NCBI RefSeq assembly: GCF_027923385.1
Contig: NZ_BSEC01000001.1
Coordinates: 756,501 to 820,500 of the forward strand
Length of the DNA: 64,000 nucleotides
DNA from: Methylocystis echinoides
Lineage (GTDB): Bacteria > Pseudomonadota > Alphaproteobacteria > Rhizobiales > Beijerinckiaceae
Reading direction: 5' to 3'
Both the position numbers and the translations under genes were made by a program. How positions within the stretch are numbered: the first letter of the stretch is position 1; the number at the start of each line of letters is the position of its first letter. A model generated the notes under the pieces. The model was not told where the DNA came from and ran no database searches. It worked only from the letters and a program-made list of their open reading frames with translations. Below are positions 19,142 through 27,805 of the stretch, piece after piece.

Positions 19142-19310
19142 GGGGCAAACTCCTCAATCGATTTGATTCGACAGTCGCGGCCGGCGCTTGGCGTAACTGT
19201 GGCGCGCGCCGTCGCATGTGAGCGGACCATAGACCAAGGCGCCGCCGCTTGTCACCAGCCGGGGGCCGGCCAATGCCGCAAGCCCGCGGCCAGGCCGGTG
19301 AAAAGACCGA

Positions 19311-20360
19311 ATGCTTTCCCAGATCGAGAAACAGATTCTCAAGTCCTGGATTCAATACGCCGTCGAGCCGCGAATCGCGAAAGTCACGGGGCGCAAGATC
19401 CGCACGACGGGGCCGCGCATCGCGGTCATGGGCAACTGTCAGGCTTTCGGCCTCGCCTACGCCATGAAGGTCATGGATCCCAGCGCCACGGTCCATCACT
19501 ACTCGGCCATCGGGCATTCGCGCTTCGCCGATCTCGACCTGCTGGCGAAGACGCTCGACACCTACGACTACATCTTCTCCCACGAGTTCCCGGCCGGCCA
19601 TCTGCGCGGCGACGGCGACTCGTCCGCGCTGCGGGAAAAGCTGCCGCGCGTGACGCGCACGCCGCCGATTGTCTTCGCGGCCTTCCATCCCGACCTGATC
19701 TATGTGTCGGATCAGAAGGGGGGCTTCATCTTCGGGCCGCTTGGCCCCTATCATTCGGCGCTCGGCCTGTTCGGCTGGCGCGCGGGCCTCTCGCTCGACG
19801 AGACGCGCGCCCTGTTCAACGAGAACGTCTTCTCCACGGTCGGCTATCTCGACATGTGGGACGAGGCCGCGCGGCGTTTCCTGGCGACGGCGCAGGACGA
19901 ATGTGGGATCGATTTCTCCACCGATCTCATGAAATGGGCGCGCAAGGGCGCCTTCATGTACAGCGTCGTGCATCCGACCAGCTATGTGCTGTTCGATGTG
20001 GCGAAGCGCATGTGGGAGAAGGTGGGCCTGAAGCCGCCGGCGACGGATTACAGCTACTATTACATCCACGATCTCGCCCGCTCGGAGATCTTCCCGATCT
20101 ATCCGGCGGTCGCGAAGATTTTTGGCGTGCAGGGCGGCTATCTGTTCAAGATCCAGAACCACCATCTCGCCAATGACGTCGGCGATTTCCTCACGCTACC
20201 GCAATATCTCGAGGCCTGTTTCCGCAGTTACGAGAAGGCCGGCGCGGACAATGTCGTCAATTCGCGCGTCGAGGCGTGGATCGCCGACGAGAACACGAAG
20301 ACCCTGCTCATCGGGCTGGCGCGGGAGAATCTGCGCAAGGGGATGACGCCGACGGTGTGA
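19311..20360 (+). CDS. WcbI-like polysaccharide biosynthesis putative acetyltransferase
   Basis: 349 residues. The motif IAVMGNCQAFGLAYAM (about 37-52) is the WcbI signature, in which GNCQ forms the oxyanion/CoA-binding loop; PIVFAAFHPDLIY and a C-terminal domain follow. WcbI of Burkholderia acts in capsule biosynthesis, and the fold is SGNH-hydrolase-like. No signal peptide. Divergent from the GSCFA gene; both families are tied to extracellular glycans. The start ATG 19311 has GGTGAAAAGA upstream. It ends just before the repeat at 20366. Confidence 0.87.
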   Translation: MLSQIEKQILKSWIQYAVEPRIAKVTGRKIRTTGPRIAVMGNCQAFGLAYAMKVMDPSATVHHYSAIGHSRFADLDLLAKTLDTYDYIFSHEFPAGHLRGDGDSSALREKLPRVTRTPPIVFAAFHPDLIYVSDQKGGFIFGPLGPYHSALGLFGWRAGLSLDETRALFNENVFSTVGYLDMWDEAARRFLATAQDECGIDFSTDLMKWARKGAFMYSVVHPTSYVLFDVAKRMWEKVGLKPPATDYSYYYIHDLARSEIFPIYPAVAKIFGVQGGYLFKIQNHHLANDVGDFLTLPQYLEACFRSYEKAGADNVVNSRVEAWIADENTKTLLIGLARENLRKGMTPTV

Positions 20361-20365
20361 GGGTT

Positions 20366-20494
20366 ACCCCTCATCCGACCCCGCTTCGCGGGGCCTCCTT
20401 CTCCCGCAAGGGGAGAAGGAGGGATCACCAATCCTGCGACGTGATTCCTTCTCCCCTTGCGGGAGAAGGTGGCGCGAAGCGCCGGATGAGGGGT
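20366..20494. repeat. 129-bp palindromic element between wcbI-like gene and phaZ
   Basis: The outer arms ACCCCTCATCCG (20366-20377) and CGGATGAGGGGT (20483-20494) are perfect inverted repeats. Inside are further paired arms, CCTTCTCCCGCAAGGGGAGAAGG and its near-complement. It fills the gap between two convergent genes and could form a long branched hairpin in either transcript. Confidence 0.75.
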
Positions 20495-21751
20495 CTACGC
20501 CTCCACCTTTTCCATCGCATGGGTGAATTCGACGATGCGGGGCGCGATTTCCTTGCGGAAGCGCGAGCCGTTGAAGACGCCATAATGGCCGACGCCCATC
20601 TGCAGATGATGCGCCTTGCGCGACGCCGGAATGCCCGCGCAAAGCTCCTGCGCCGCAAGCGTCTGGCCAACGCCTGAGATATCGTCCTTCTCGCCCTCGA
20701 CGGTGAGCAGCGCCGTGCGCTTGATCGCCTTGAGGTCGATCAGCTCGCCGCGATGGCGCAGCAGGCCGAGCGGGACTTCATGCTTGATGAAGACGCGCTC
20801 GACGGTCTGGAGATAGAACTCCGCCGTCAGGTCCATCACCGCCAGATATTCGTCGTAGAAGTCGCGATGCTTCTCGGCCGAGTCGCCGTCGCCCTCGACG
20901 AGATGGTTGAACATCTCCATATGCGCCGTCACATGGCGCTCGATGTTCATGGCCATGAAGCCGGACAGTTGCAGAAAGCCCGGATAGACGTCGCGGCCCA
21001 TGCCGGCGTGCGGGAAGGGCACGGTATGGATGCAGTGGCGGCGGAACCAGTCGATGCCGCGTTTCTCTGCGAGCTTGTTGACCGCGGTGGGATTGACGCG
21101 CGTGTCGATCGGGCCGCCCATCAGGATCATGGATTCGGGCATGGCCGGATCATTGGCGGCGTCCATGGCGGCGATGGCGCAGATCAGCGGCACCGAGGCC
21201 TGGCAGACGCCGAGCGTATGCACCGGAACGCCGTCCTGCGCCAGAAAGCGCATCATCTCTTCGAGGTAGTCGATGTAGTCGTCGAGATCGAAATGGCCCT
21301 CGACCAGCGGCACCGTGCGCGCGTCGACCCAGTCGGTGATGTAGACGTCATGGCTCGGCAGGAAGGCTTCCACGGTCCCGCGCAGCAGCGTGGCGTAATG
21401 GCCGGACATGGGGGCGACGATCAGAAGCTTCGACTGGCGCGGCCCCTCGCCCTCGAACTGGCGCTTGAAATGCAGCAGCCCGCAGAAGGGCTTGAGCCAC
21501 ACATGCTCCTCGGCGACCTCCACCTCGACGCCGTCCACGGTCGTCGTGTCGAGGCTGAACATCGGCTTGCCGTAGCGCCGCGTCATGCGCTCGAACAGTT
21601 CGGCCGAGGCCGCGAGATTGCGGCCGAAAGCGGTGTGGTGCAGCGGGTTCAGCGGGCTCTTGAGCGTGTGGAGCAGCGCGTCTGTCGCCGCGCGCGCGGG
21701 CGCGAAGGCCAGATGCAACATCTCGTAAACATGGTACGACATACGATCCAT
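20495..21751 (-). CDS. phaZ: Intracellular polyhydroxyalkanoate (PHB) depolymerase
   Basis: 418 residues from ATG 21751, which has GGGAGAAG upstream; in-frame sequence above it is not conserved-looking. It degrades native PHB granules in the cytoplasm. The lipase-box equivalent is LGVCQAS, with Cys183 as nucleophile in place of Ser, as known for Ralstonia-type PhaZ. The downstream VEGEKDDISG (Asp) and HLQMGVGHYGVF (His) supply the rest of the triad. N-terminal MSYHVYEMLHLAFAPARAATD matches the PhaZ helical start. No phaC or phasin is adjacent. The gene implies that the organism stores PHB. Confidence 0.95.
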   Translation of the reverse strand: MDRMSYHVYEMLHLAFAPARAATDALLHTLKSPLNPLHHTAFGRNLAASAELFERMTRRYGKPMFSLDTTTVDGVEVEVAEEHVWLKPFCGLLHFKRQFEGEGPRQSKLLIVAPMSGHYATLLRGTVEAFLPSHDVYITDWVDARTVPLVEGHFDLDDYIDYLEEMMRFLAQDGVPVHTLGVCQASVPLICAIAAMDAANDPAMPESMILMGGPIDTRVNPTAVNKLAEKRGIDWFRRHCIHTVPFPHAGMGRDVYPGFLQLSGFMAMNIERHVTAHMEMFNHLVEGDGDSAEKHRDFYDEYLAVMDLTAEFYLQTVERVFIKHEVPLGLLRHRGELIDLKAIKRTALLTVEGEKDDISGVGQTLAAQELCAGIPASRKAHHLQMGVGHYGVFNGSRFRKEIAPRIVEFTHAMEKVEA

Positions 21752-21878
21752 TGTCACGCTTCTCCCGCGCTCCTGCCCATGTTGCACTGCACAATGTTCT
21801 AGACAAATTTTGGCAAAATGGAAAGCCGGGGCTGTCACCCCCACCAGCGCCCCAATCCGGGCGCGCGCCTGACGGACA

Positions 21879-22838
21879 TCAATTACCGCTCGCCACCGCG
21901 CCGGCGAGCGCCAAAAGCCAAAGCACGGCGAGCGCGCCTTTGTAAATCGTTAATGCGCGGAAAATATCGGCAGGCGTCGCGTTCCGGCGGCCCTTGCCGA
22001 GCGTGGCGGCGTCGAGCACCTGGCCGTGATAGGCGCGTGCGCCGCCCAGCGTGAGGCCGAGCGCGCCGGCCATCGCCGCCTCCGGCCAGCCGGCGTTGGG
22101 CGAGGCGTGTTTTCCGGCGTCCGCGAGGGCCGTGGAGAGGCCGCCGCCGGGGGAGGCGCCGGGCACGACGGCCGCCGCTGCGACAATTAGCCCTGAAGCG
22201 AGGCGCGCGGGGATGAGGTTGAGCAGGTCGTCGCAGCGCGCCGCCGCCCAGCCGAAGGCGAGATAGCGGTCGGACTTGTGGCCGATCATGCTGTCGGCGG
22301 TGTTGACCGTCTTGTAGAGCAGCGCCCCCGGCAGGCCGAACAGCGCGAGGAAGAACACCGGCGCGACCACGCCGTCGGAGAAATTCTCCGCGAGACTTTC
22401 GATGGCGGCGCGGGCGACGCCGGCCGAGTCCAGCGACGCCACGTCGCGCCCGACGATTTTCGCGACCTCGCGGCGTCCCTCGCTCGGGCTGCGCGGCAGC
22501 GCCCGCACCACCGCCGCCACATGCGCGTAGAGGCTTCGTTGCGCGATGAGGCTCGACGACAACACGGCGAGGAGCAGCCACCCATAGGGTAGGGCGCCCG
22601 CAAGCGCCTCGACCGCGGCGCCCGCGATAAGCGCGACCGCCGCGATCAGCATGAGCGCCACGACGCCGCGCGCGCGGCGCATGGAAAAGCTGTCGGTCTC
22701 GCGGTTGAGGCGGGTGTCCAGTTCGTCGATGAGCCAGCCGAGCCAGGTGACCGGATGCCCAACGCGGCGGTAGAGCGCCTCCGGGTAGCCGGCGACGGCT
22801 TCGATGGTGAGGGCTGCGAGCGTCACGCCGAAGGTCAT
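21879..22838 (-). CDS. cbiB: Adenosylcobinamide-phosphate synthase
   Basis: Attaches the aminopropanol (phosphate) arm to adenosylcobyric acid in cobalamin biosynthesis. It is an inner-membrane protein of 319 residues with 4-5 hydrophobic segments. Family blocks are GYPEALYRRVGHPVTWLGWLI near the start, ESLAENFSDGVVAPVFF (about 145-161), YKTVNTADSMIGHKS (about 174-188) and NAGWPEAAMAGAL. Called cobD in the aerobic nomenclature. Of the pathway, only this gene and cbiD (23623) lie nearby, separated by a PEBP gene. No cobalamin riboswitch was found in the 136 bp upstream. Confidence 0.93.
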   Translation of the reverse strand: MTFGVTLAALTIEAVAGYPEALYRRVGHPVTWLGWLIDELDTRLNRETDSFSMRRARGVVALMLIAAVALIAGAAVEALAGALPYGWLLLAVLSSSLIAQRSLYAHVAAVVRALPRSPSEGRREVAKIVGRDVASLDSAGVARAAIESLAENFSDGVVAPVFFLALFGLPGALLYKTVNTADSMIGHKSDRYLAFGWAAARCDDLLNLIPARLASGLIVAAAAVVPGASPGGGLSTALADAGKHASPNAGWPEAAMAGALGLTLGGARAYHGQVLDAATLGKGRRNATPADIFRALTIYKGALAVLWLLALAGAVASGN

Positions 22839-22876
22839 GCCGCCCGCGACTCCCGCCGGGGTGCAGCCTCCACGCC

Positions 22877-22918
22877 CTCATCGTAAGAAGGCCCGAAGGG
22901 CCGTCTCGAAGGATTCGC
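22877..22918. repeat. Half-copy of the TA-flanking repeat
   Basis: Resembles the left arms of the repeats at 44343 and 45185: CCTCATC, AAGGGCCGTCTCGAAGGA. The matching right half (TCCTTCGAGAC...CTCCTCAGGATGAGG) is absent, so this is a truncated copy. Confidence 0.6.
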
Positions 22919-22974
22919 CGCAACGGCGTCAGCGACGAGGCGTGCTGTGCTCGACCGGCAGGCGCGGCGGCGCC

Positions 22975-23538
22975 TCACTGCCCGAACAGGCCCGTCAGCG
23001 TCGCCTTGGCGAGCGCATTGGCGTTGATGGTGAAGCCCGCAATGGCGGTGCGGCCCTTGCCGGCGTCGCCGAGCTTGTCGATCTTGAGCGCATAGACCGT
23101 GAAGACATAGCGGTGCGGTTTGCCCGGCGGCGGGCAGGGGCCGCCGTAGGACTTCTCGCCATAGTCGTTTTCGAGGTGATGGGCGCCGGCCGGCAGGTTC
23201 TTGCCGGAGGCGTCGCCCGCGCCCGCCTTCAGTTCGCGCGCGTCCGGCGGAATGTCGACGACGAGCCAGTGCCAGAAGCCGGCGCCGCCGGTCGGCGCGT
23301 CGGGATCGTGCAGGAGCACGGCGAAGCTCTTGGTGCCCGCTGGCGGATCGCTCCAGCGCAACGCCGGCGAGACATTCGCGCCGGTGCAGCCGAAGGAATC
23401 GTAGACATGCTTCATGTCGATCTTCTTGCCCTCGGCGATGTCCGGGCTCGTCAGCTCGAAAGCCTGCGCGCCGCCGGCCTCCGCCGTCGCGAGCGTCATC
23501 ATGGCGAAAAAGGATGTCAGGCTGCGCTTCATGGCCAA
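22975..23538 (-). CDS. Periplasmic PEBP (YbhB/YbcL) family protein
   Basis: 187 residues with a signal peptide (MKRSLTSFFAMMTLATAEAGGAQA). The phosphatidylethanolamine-binding fold is marked by FGCTGANVSPALRWSDPP (about 49-66), FAVLLHDPDAPTGGAGFWHWLVVDIP (about 72-97, containing the DPDAP anion-binding loop) and YGGPCPPPGKPHRYVF. The role of bacterial PEBP-like proteins is uncertain; ligand binding in the periplasm is likely. It lies between cbiB and cbiD without an apparent link to cobalamin synthesis. Confidence 0.92.
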   Translation of the reverse strand: MAMKRSLTSFFAMMTLATAEAGGAQAFELTSPDIAEGKKIDMKHVYDSFGCTGANVSPALRWSDPPAGTKSFAVLLHDPDAPTGGAGFWHWLVVDIPPDARELKAGAGDASGKNLPAGAHHLENDYGEKSYGGPCPPPGKPHRYVFTVYALKIDKLGDAGKGRTAIAGFTINANALAKATLTGLFGQ

Positions 23539-23622
23539 GCTCCTTCATTGAAATCGTCGCGCCCGTTCTAGCCGATCATCGGCGCCGTGTCGCGCGGCGC
23601 GGCGACTTGCTAAAGATGGGGC

Positions 23623-24738
23623 ATGACAGACGATGCGCTAAAGGATCGCCCGCTGCGCCGGGGCTGGACAACCGGCGCCTGCGCCACGGCGGCGACCCGC
23701 GCCGCCTTCGAGGCGCTCGTCACCGGCGCGCCGCCGCCTGATCCGGTGGAGATCGCGCTGCCGTCGGGCAAGCGGGTGGCCTTCGCGCTCGCCGAATTTT
23801 CACGCGGCCCGGACGACGCCTGCGCCGGCGTGGTGAAGGATGCCGGCGACGATCCCGATGTGACGCATGGGGCGCTGATTCGCGCCCATGTGCGGCGCGC
23901 GGCGCCGGGCGCGGGCGTCTCCTTCCGCGCGGGCGACGGCGTCGGCACCGTGACGCGCCCCGGCCTGCCTTTGCCGCCGGGCGAAGCCGCGATCAATCCG
24001 GTTCCGCGCGAGATGATGCGTCAGACCCTCGCCGAAGCCGCGCAGAAACTCGGGGTCACGCCGGACGCCGACATCGAGATTTCCATTCCGGGCGGTGAGG
24101 AGATGGCGAAGCACACCCTCAACGGGCGTCTCGGGATCGTCGGCGGCCTCTCCATTCTCGGCACCACGGGAATCGTCACGCCCTTCTCCTGCGCCGCCTG
24201 GATCGACAGCATCCATCGCGGCGTCGATGTGGCGCGGGCGACGGGCCTGTCGCATGTCGCGGGAACGACCGGCTCGACCTCGGAGGCGGCGGTGCGCGCG
24301 CTCCATGGCCTGCCGGAGACGGCGCTGATCGAGATGGGCGATTTCGTCGGCGGCTTTCTCAAATATCTGCGCAGCCACCCGGTGGCGCGCGTCACCATCG
24401 GCGGCGGCTTCGCGAAGATGAGCAAGCTCGCGCAGGGGCGGCTCGACCTGCATTCGGGCCGCTCGCAGCTCGATCTGGCGCAGCTTGCCGAAACCGCGCG
24501 CGCCGCGGGCGCGGATGCAAAGACGACGGCGCGTGTCGCGCACGCCAACAGCGCGCTCGACGCCTTGCTGATCGCCCGCGCGGAAGGCGTCGATCTCGCG
24601 GCGCCGGTCGCCATGGCGGCGTGGGAGACGGCGGCGCACGCGCTCGGCGCTACCGATATCGAACTCGAAGTGATCGTCTTCGACCGCGAGGGGCGGTTGC
24701 TGGCCCGCGCGCCGTTCAGGAAGGCGCGCGACGCGTAA
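23623..24738 (+). CDS. cbiD: Cobalt-precorrin-5B (C1)-methyltransferase
   Basis: 371 residues. CbiD methylates C1 of the corrin ring during ring contraction. The N-terminal signature LRRGWTTGACATAAT (about 11-25) and the central ISIPGGEEMAKHTLN and LSILGTTGIVTPFS blocks (about 147-190) are diagnostic. The VGGFLKYLRSHPV and FAKMSKLAQG blocks follow. Cytoplasmic. It diverges from the PEBP gene and converges on the L,D-transpeptidase at 24747, with only 8 bp between stops. With cbiB it indicates a cobalamin pathway whose other genes lie outside the window. Confidence 0.95.
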   Translation: MTDDALKDRPLRRGWTTGACATAATRAAFEALVTGAPPPDPVEIALPSGKRVAFALAEFSRGPDDACAGVVKDAGDDPDVTHGALIRAHVRRAAPGAGVSFRAGDGVGTVTRPGLPLPPGEAAINPVPREMMRQTLAEAAQKLGVTPDADIEISIPGGEEMAKHTLNGRLGIVGGLSILGTTGIVTPFSCAAWIDSIHRGVDVARATGLSHVAGTTGSTSEAAVRALHGLPETALIEMGDFVGGFLKYLRSHPVARVTIGGGFAKMSKLAQGRLDLHSGRSQLDLAQLAETARAAGADAKTTARVAHANSALDALLIARAEGVDLAAPVAMAAWETAAHALGATDIELEVIVFDREGRLLARAPFRKARDA

Positions 24739-24746
24739 GTCCCCGC

Positions 24747-26339
24747 TCAGCCCGAAAAGCCGAGCGCCTTCCGCACGCGCGCCGAATAGCCGTAGAGGTC
24801 CGGCCGCTGCACCAGCCGTCCCATGTCGTCGACATAGGCGGTGAAATAGACGACATGCACGGGCAAGGGCTTGCGCAGATTGATGTAGCGCTCATTGTCG
24901 CCAACCAGCTTTTTCACCCGCTCCTCGGACCATCCGCTGCCGGGGCCGAGCACGGCTTCGGCCAGCGCGAAGGGCTGGTCGACGCGCATGCAGCCATGGC
25001 TGAAGGCGCGATGCGACTGCGCGAACAGGCCGCGCGACGGCGTATCGTGCATGTAGACGGCGAAATCATTCGGAAAGACGAATTTGATGCGGCCAAGCGC
25101 ATTCTTCTCGCCCGGCGGCTGGCGCACCACCATTTGTCCGTTGCGGTAGGAGACCTGATAGCCCGCGCCGACGCCGCCATGCCATTCCTTCTGAATGATG
25201 GACTGCGGCACGTACCATGACGGATTGACGATGATCTCCACCATTTCGTCGGAGAAGATCGGCGTCGGCGTCTCCTCCTTGCCGACGATCACGCGCGTGC
25301 GATGCGTCACCGCGCCATTGCGAATCACGGCGAGCTCGAAATCGGGGATGTTCACCTCGATGCGCTCGTCGCCCATGTCGCGCGGCAGCCAGCGCCAGCG
25401 CTCCATATTGGCGATGATTTCGGCTTCGAGATGCGAGGTCGAGGCGCCGCCGAGCGTCTCCATGCGGCGCCGCTTCGATCTTGCGGGCGGCATGGCGTCG
25501 GTCTGCGCCACGCCTTCCTCGGCGGCGGCGAGAGTGTCGGTGAGTTCCGGCAGGCCGGCCCGATGGCTGCGCAGCTCGATGAGCTTCTCGCGCAATTGCT
25601 CGTAACCGTAATGCGGCGGGTTGTATCCCTGCAGCGTCTCGCCCGCGCGTTCGTTTGCGCCGGCGACGGTGATGAGAACCTGCGCGGGATCGGGTGGCGC
25701 CGTCTTGGCGCCGATCAGGCGCGAGAGCCGCTCCGGCTGGAGCCTGCCGCCGCGCGCCTGATGGGCGTAGGTCGCAACCGCTTCGGAGAGCGCCAGCTCA
25801 TTGGCCACGCTGGCGTCGCGTTCGGTCGACGGAATGGCGAGGCCGCGCAGGTCGAGCCCGTCTTCATTGGCGGCGCGCAGGCGCGAGATCGCCGAGGCGG
25901 CGCTTTCGCGCCAGCCGCTCGCGTCCGTCCAGAACGGCGCGAAATGGCGCGCGGCGTAGGCGCCGGCGATCTTGCCGCGCTGGGCGCGGCGGCTCGCGTC
26001 GCGCGCGACGTCCGGCGCGCCGACCCAGTCCTGCAGCGCCAGCGCCACGCCGCGCTGGTCGTCCGGCAGCAGGGTCCAGGCGAGATCGAGGTCGTCGGGC
26101 GGCGCCGGTTCGACGCGCAGTTTTGACGCCGTCAGGGCGACGAGGGGCGGCGTCTGCGATGCGTCGAGCGGCAGCGCATCGCCCGCTGCTGTCGGCGCTT
26201 TCGCCAGGCCGGTGAGGGCGACGCTGGCGGGCGGCGCGAAGAGGTTGGCGCGGCGCGGGGCGGCCTGCGCCCCGGCGAGCGCCAGTGCGAGCGCGGCGGC
26301 GGAAAGGGCGGACCGATAGAAGAATGCGCGAGCCTGCAT
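24747..26339 (-). CDS. YcbB-like L,D-transpeptidase
   Basis: 530 residues. The signal peptide is MQARAFFYRSALSAAALALALAGAQAA. The large N-terminal scaffold region (about 60-300) matches YcbB/LdtD-type enzymes (FAPFWTDASGWRESA, GYNPPHYGYEQLREKLIELR), and the catalytic YkuD domain follows (about 310-490) with the SHGCMRVDQPFALAE motif, catalytic Cys450 and its His partner upstream. It makes 3-3 cross-links in peptidoglycan. It is larger and of a different class from the lipoprotein enzyme at 14314. The promoter region is the 300-bp gap before ssrA. Confidence 0.93.
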   Translation of the reverse strand: MQARAFFYRSALSAAALALALAGAQAAPRRANLFAPPASVALTGLAKAPTAAGDALPLDASQTPPLVALTASKLRVEPAPPDDLDLAWTLLPDDQRGVALALQDWVGAPDVARDASRRAQRGKIAGAYAARHFAPFWTDASGWRESAASAISRLRAANEDGLDLRGLAIPSTERDASVANELALSEAVATYAHQARGGRLQPERLSRLIGAKTAPPDPAQVLITVAGANERAGETLQGYNPPHYGYEQLREKLIELRSHRAGLPELTDTLAAAEEGVAQTDAMPPARSKRRRMETLGGASTSHLEAEIIANMERWRWLPRDMGDERIEVNIPDFELAVIRNGAVTHRTRVIVGKEETPTPIFSDEMVEIIVNPSWYVPQSIIQKEWHGGVGAGYQVSYRNGQMVVRQPPGEKNALGRIKFVFPNDFAVYMHDTPSRGLFAQSHRAFSHGCMRVDQPFALAEAVLGPGSGWSEERVKKLVGDNERYINLRKPLPVHVVYFTAYVDDMGRLVQRPDLYGYSARVRKALGFSG

Positions 26340-26654
26340 CGCTGGCCTCGGGGGAAACCGGTTTACGGCGCGGTTTCTACATCACGACTGTTAAGGATAT
26401 GGGGGCGTGGCAGCCGGTTGCCAGTCACCCTGTCAACCGCGAATCTAGCGTGAGGCCGGCGGATTGTGAATTGCGTGCAGGCCCTCTCAAGCTGTGCTCA
26501 AGCCCAAAAACAGCGACTGTTGCCCGGCGGCCACAGGCCCGCGCTTTCCGCGTGACCGCGCGATAGGCGTGAGCTTCGTCCTTTCTCCCCTTCCACTAAA
26601 CCGCGGGAGCGCCTATATTCGCCTTGCCGTCCTTCGGGGCGGCTATGGCGATAA
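26340..26654. other. Intergenic region upstream of ssrA
   Basis: No convincing gene. It should hold the divergent promoters of the L,D-transpeptidase (minus) and ssrA (plus). A TATATT element at about 26613 lies upstream of the ssrA acceptor piece and could be its -10 region; no clear -35 is seen. Confidence 0.4.
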
Positions 26655-26935
26655 ACGAACATCGTAATAAACCATCCGGACCCGGGGGCGGTACCCGGCG
26701 CCTCCACCATAGCCCGCAGCCCGGAGCGGCGGGCTATGGCGGGGGCGAAACAGGATCGACGGGGGCGTAAAGGGTGCTTTTTCGCTCGGCATGATACCGC
26801 CGTTATCGGGTCAAACCTTATAGTTGCCAACGACAACTATGCTCCGGTGGCCGTCGCTGCGTAATGCAGCGCTGGTACTGGGATCAAAGCCCTAGGGGTT
26901 AGCACTTCTAGGCGGGGCCCGGAGGCGCCTGGCAA
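26655..26935 (+). ncRNA. ssrA: tmRNA, circularly permuted two-piece form
   Basis: Rescues stalled ribosomes and tags the nascent protein. The acceptor piece comes first and ends CGCCTCC-ACCA (26699-26709), with a CCGGG/CCCGG T-stem before it. A spacer with a perfect 8-bp hairpin (TAGCCCGC/GCGGGCTA, 26710-26737) follows and should be removed. The coding piece starts GGGGGCGAAACAGGATCGAC at 26741. GGGGGCG pairs over 7 bp with CGCCTCC, giving a G3-U70 wobble, the alanine identity element. The tag frame is 26826-26864 and a pseudoknot-rich 3' part follows. The outer ends are approximate; the acceptor 5' end may be at 26640-26670. sspB lies just downstream. Confidence 0.95.
26826..26864 (+). other. 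tmRNA tag-peptide reading frame ANDNYAPVAVAA
   Basis: Resume codon GCC at 26826, then AAC GAC AAC TAT GCT CCG GTG GCC GTC GCT GCG and TAA at 26862-26864. With the tRNA-borne alanine the appended tag is A-ANDNYAPVAVAA. The AND start is the SspB-contact region and the terminal VAA the ClpX/ClpA degron. Confidence 0.93.
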
Positions 26936-26956
26936 CAGAAGCCTCCACTTTCTTTT
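26921..26956 (+). terminator. Probable ssrA terminator
   Basis: GGAGGC (26921-26926) pairs with GCCTCC (26941-26946), followed by ACTTTCTTTTT. It lies between the tmRNA coding piece and sspB. The stem could instead be the last helix of the tmRNA precursor. Confidence 0.6.
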
Positions 26957-27015
26957 TGCGCGTCCCAGAATTGGGCGGGACGCGACGGAGCCCGGAGACG
27001 GGCCGGGACAAGCGC

Positions 27016-27600
27016 ATGGCGACGGACCTTATTCGTTACGACCTTCTTGTTCAGGACGCGATGCGCGGCGTCGTGCGCAAGGTCCTGGCCGATGTCGCGG
27101 CAAGCGGTTATCTGCCCGGCGATCATCATTTCACCATCAGTTTCCGCACCGACGCGCCGGGCGTGAAAATGTCCCGCCGCCTGCAGGAGCAGTGGCCGCA
27201 GGAACTCACGATCATCCTGCAGCATCAGTTCTCCAATCTCGTGGTCGACGACGAGGGGTTCGGCGTGACCCTGTCCTTCCGCTCGATTCCCGAACATCTC
27301 TATATCCCCTACGAGGCCATCTCCGGCTTCTACGATCCTTCCGTCGAGTTCGGCCTGCGCTTCGAAGCGGCCGACGCCGAGGAGGACGAAGAGGAGGAAG
27401 AGGAAGCCGCCCCGCCGCCGCGCCCGAGCCTTGTCACGGCGCATCCGGCGTCGGAAAAGGCGGACATCCGGCCCGCGCCGGCGAAAGCCGAGAAGCCCGC
27501 GGCCGAAAAGATCAAGAAGGACGCGGCCCCGAGCGAGGAGAGCGAGGTCGACGACGGCGCCAAGGTCGTCTCCATCGACGCCTTCCGCAAGAAAACCTGA
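27016..27600 (+). CDS. sspB: SspB-alpha, ClpXP adaptor for ssrA-tagged proteins
   Basis: 194 residues from ATG 27016 (MATDLIRYDLLVQDAMRGVV); in-frame sequence upstream is ssrA trailer. The N-terminal SspB fold (1-115) contains FTISFRTDAPGVKMS and LTIILQHQFSNLVVDDEGF, which form the tag-binding groove. A long acidic and Ala/Pro/Lys-rich linker (about 120-180) leads to the C-terminal KVVSIDAFRKKT, the expected ClpX-docking (XB) tail. It tethers tagged substrates to ClpXP. It sits directly after ssrA and heads an operon with the DUF4169 and ribbon-helix-helix genes. Confidence 0.94.
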   Translation: MATDLIRYDLLVQDAMRGVVRKVLADVAASGYLPGDHHFTISFRTDAPGVKMSRRLQEQWPQELTIILQHQFSNLVVDDEGFGVTLSFRSIPEHLYIPYEAISGFYDPSVEFGLRFEAADAEEDEEEEEEAAPPPRPSLVTAHPASEKADIRPAPAKAEKPAAEKIKKDAAPSEESEVDDGAKVVSIDAFRKKT

Positions 27601-27613
27601 TCGGCGGGGTCGG

Positions 27614-27805
27614 ATGGGCGACGTCGTCAATCTCCGCCGCGCCCGCAAGGACCGCGCGCGGCGTGAGAAGGAGGCGCAGGCGCAGGAAAACCGCGTCGCC
27701 TTCGGACGCCGCAAGGATGAGCGGGCCCTGACAGCCGCGCAGAACAATCTCGAAAACCTGCGGCTCGACGCGCACAGGCGCGAGGCGCCGGAAAAGCCCG
27801 AATGA
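27614..27805 (+). CDS. DUF4169-like small basic protein
   Basis: 63 residues, MGDVVNLRRARKDRARREKEAQAQ..., highly charged and predicted to be mostly helical, with the VVNLR(R/Q)ARK start typical of this small alphaproteobacterial family. Function unknown. It starts 13 bp after sspB and its TGA overlaps the ATG of the next gene (ATGA at 27802-27805), so it is translated as part of the sspB operon. The N-terminal NLRRARK pattern and the conserved linkage hint at nucleic acid or ribosome binding, but this is not shown. Confidence 0.85.
   Translation: MGDVVNLRRARKDRARREKEAQAQENRVAFGRRKDERALTAAQNNLENLRLDAHRREAPEKPE

Noticed and set aside
20366..20494. CRISPR-like array from repeated C/G-rich tracts
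   Set aside because: The tracts are inverted arms of one palindrome, with no regular direct repeats and spacers, and no cas genes nearby.
22839..22974. Cobalamin riboswitch upstream of cbiB
   Set aside because: No B12-box (GCCACTG-like) sequence; the gap holds a half-copy of a dispersed repeat.
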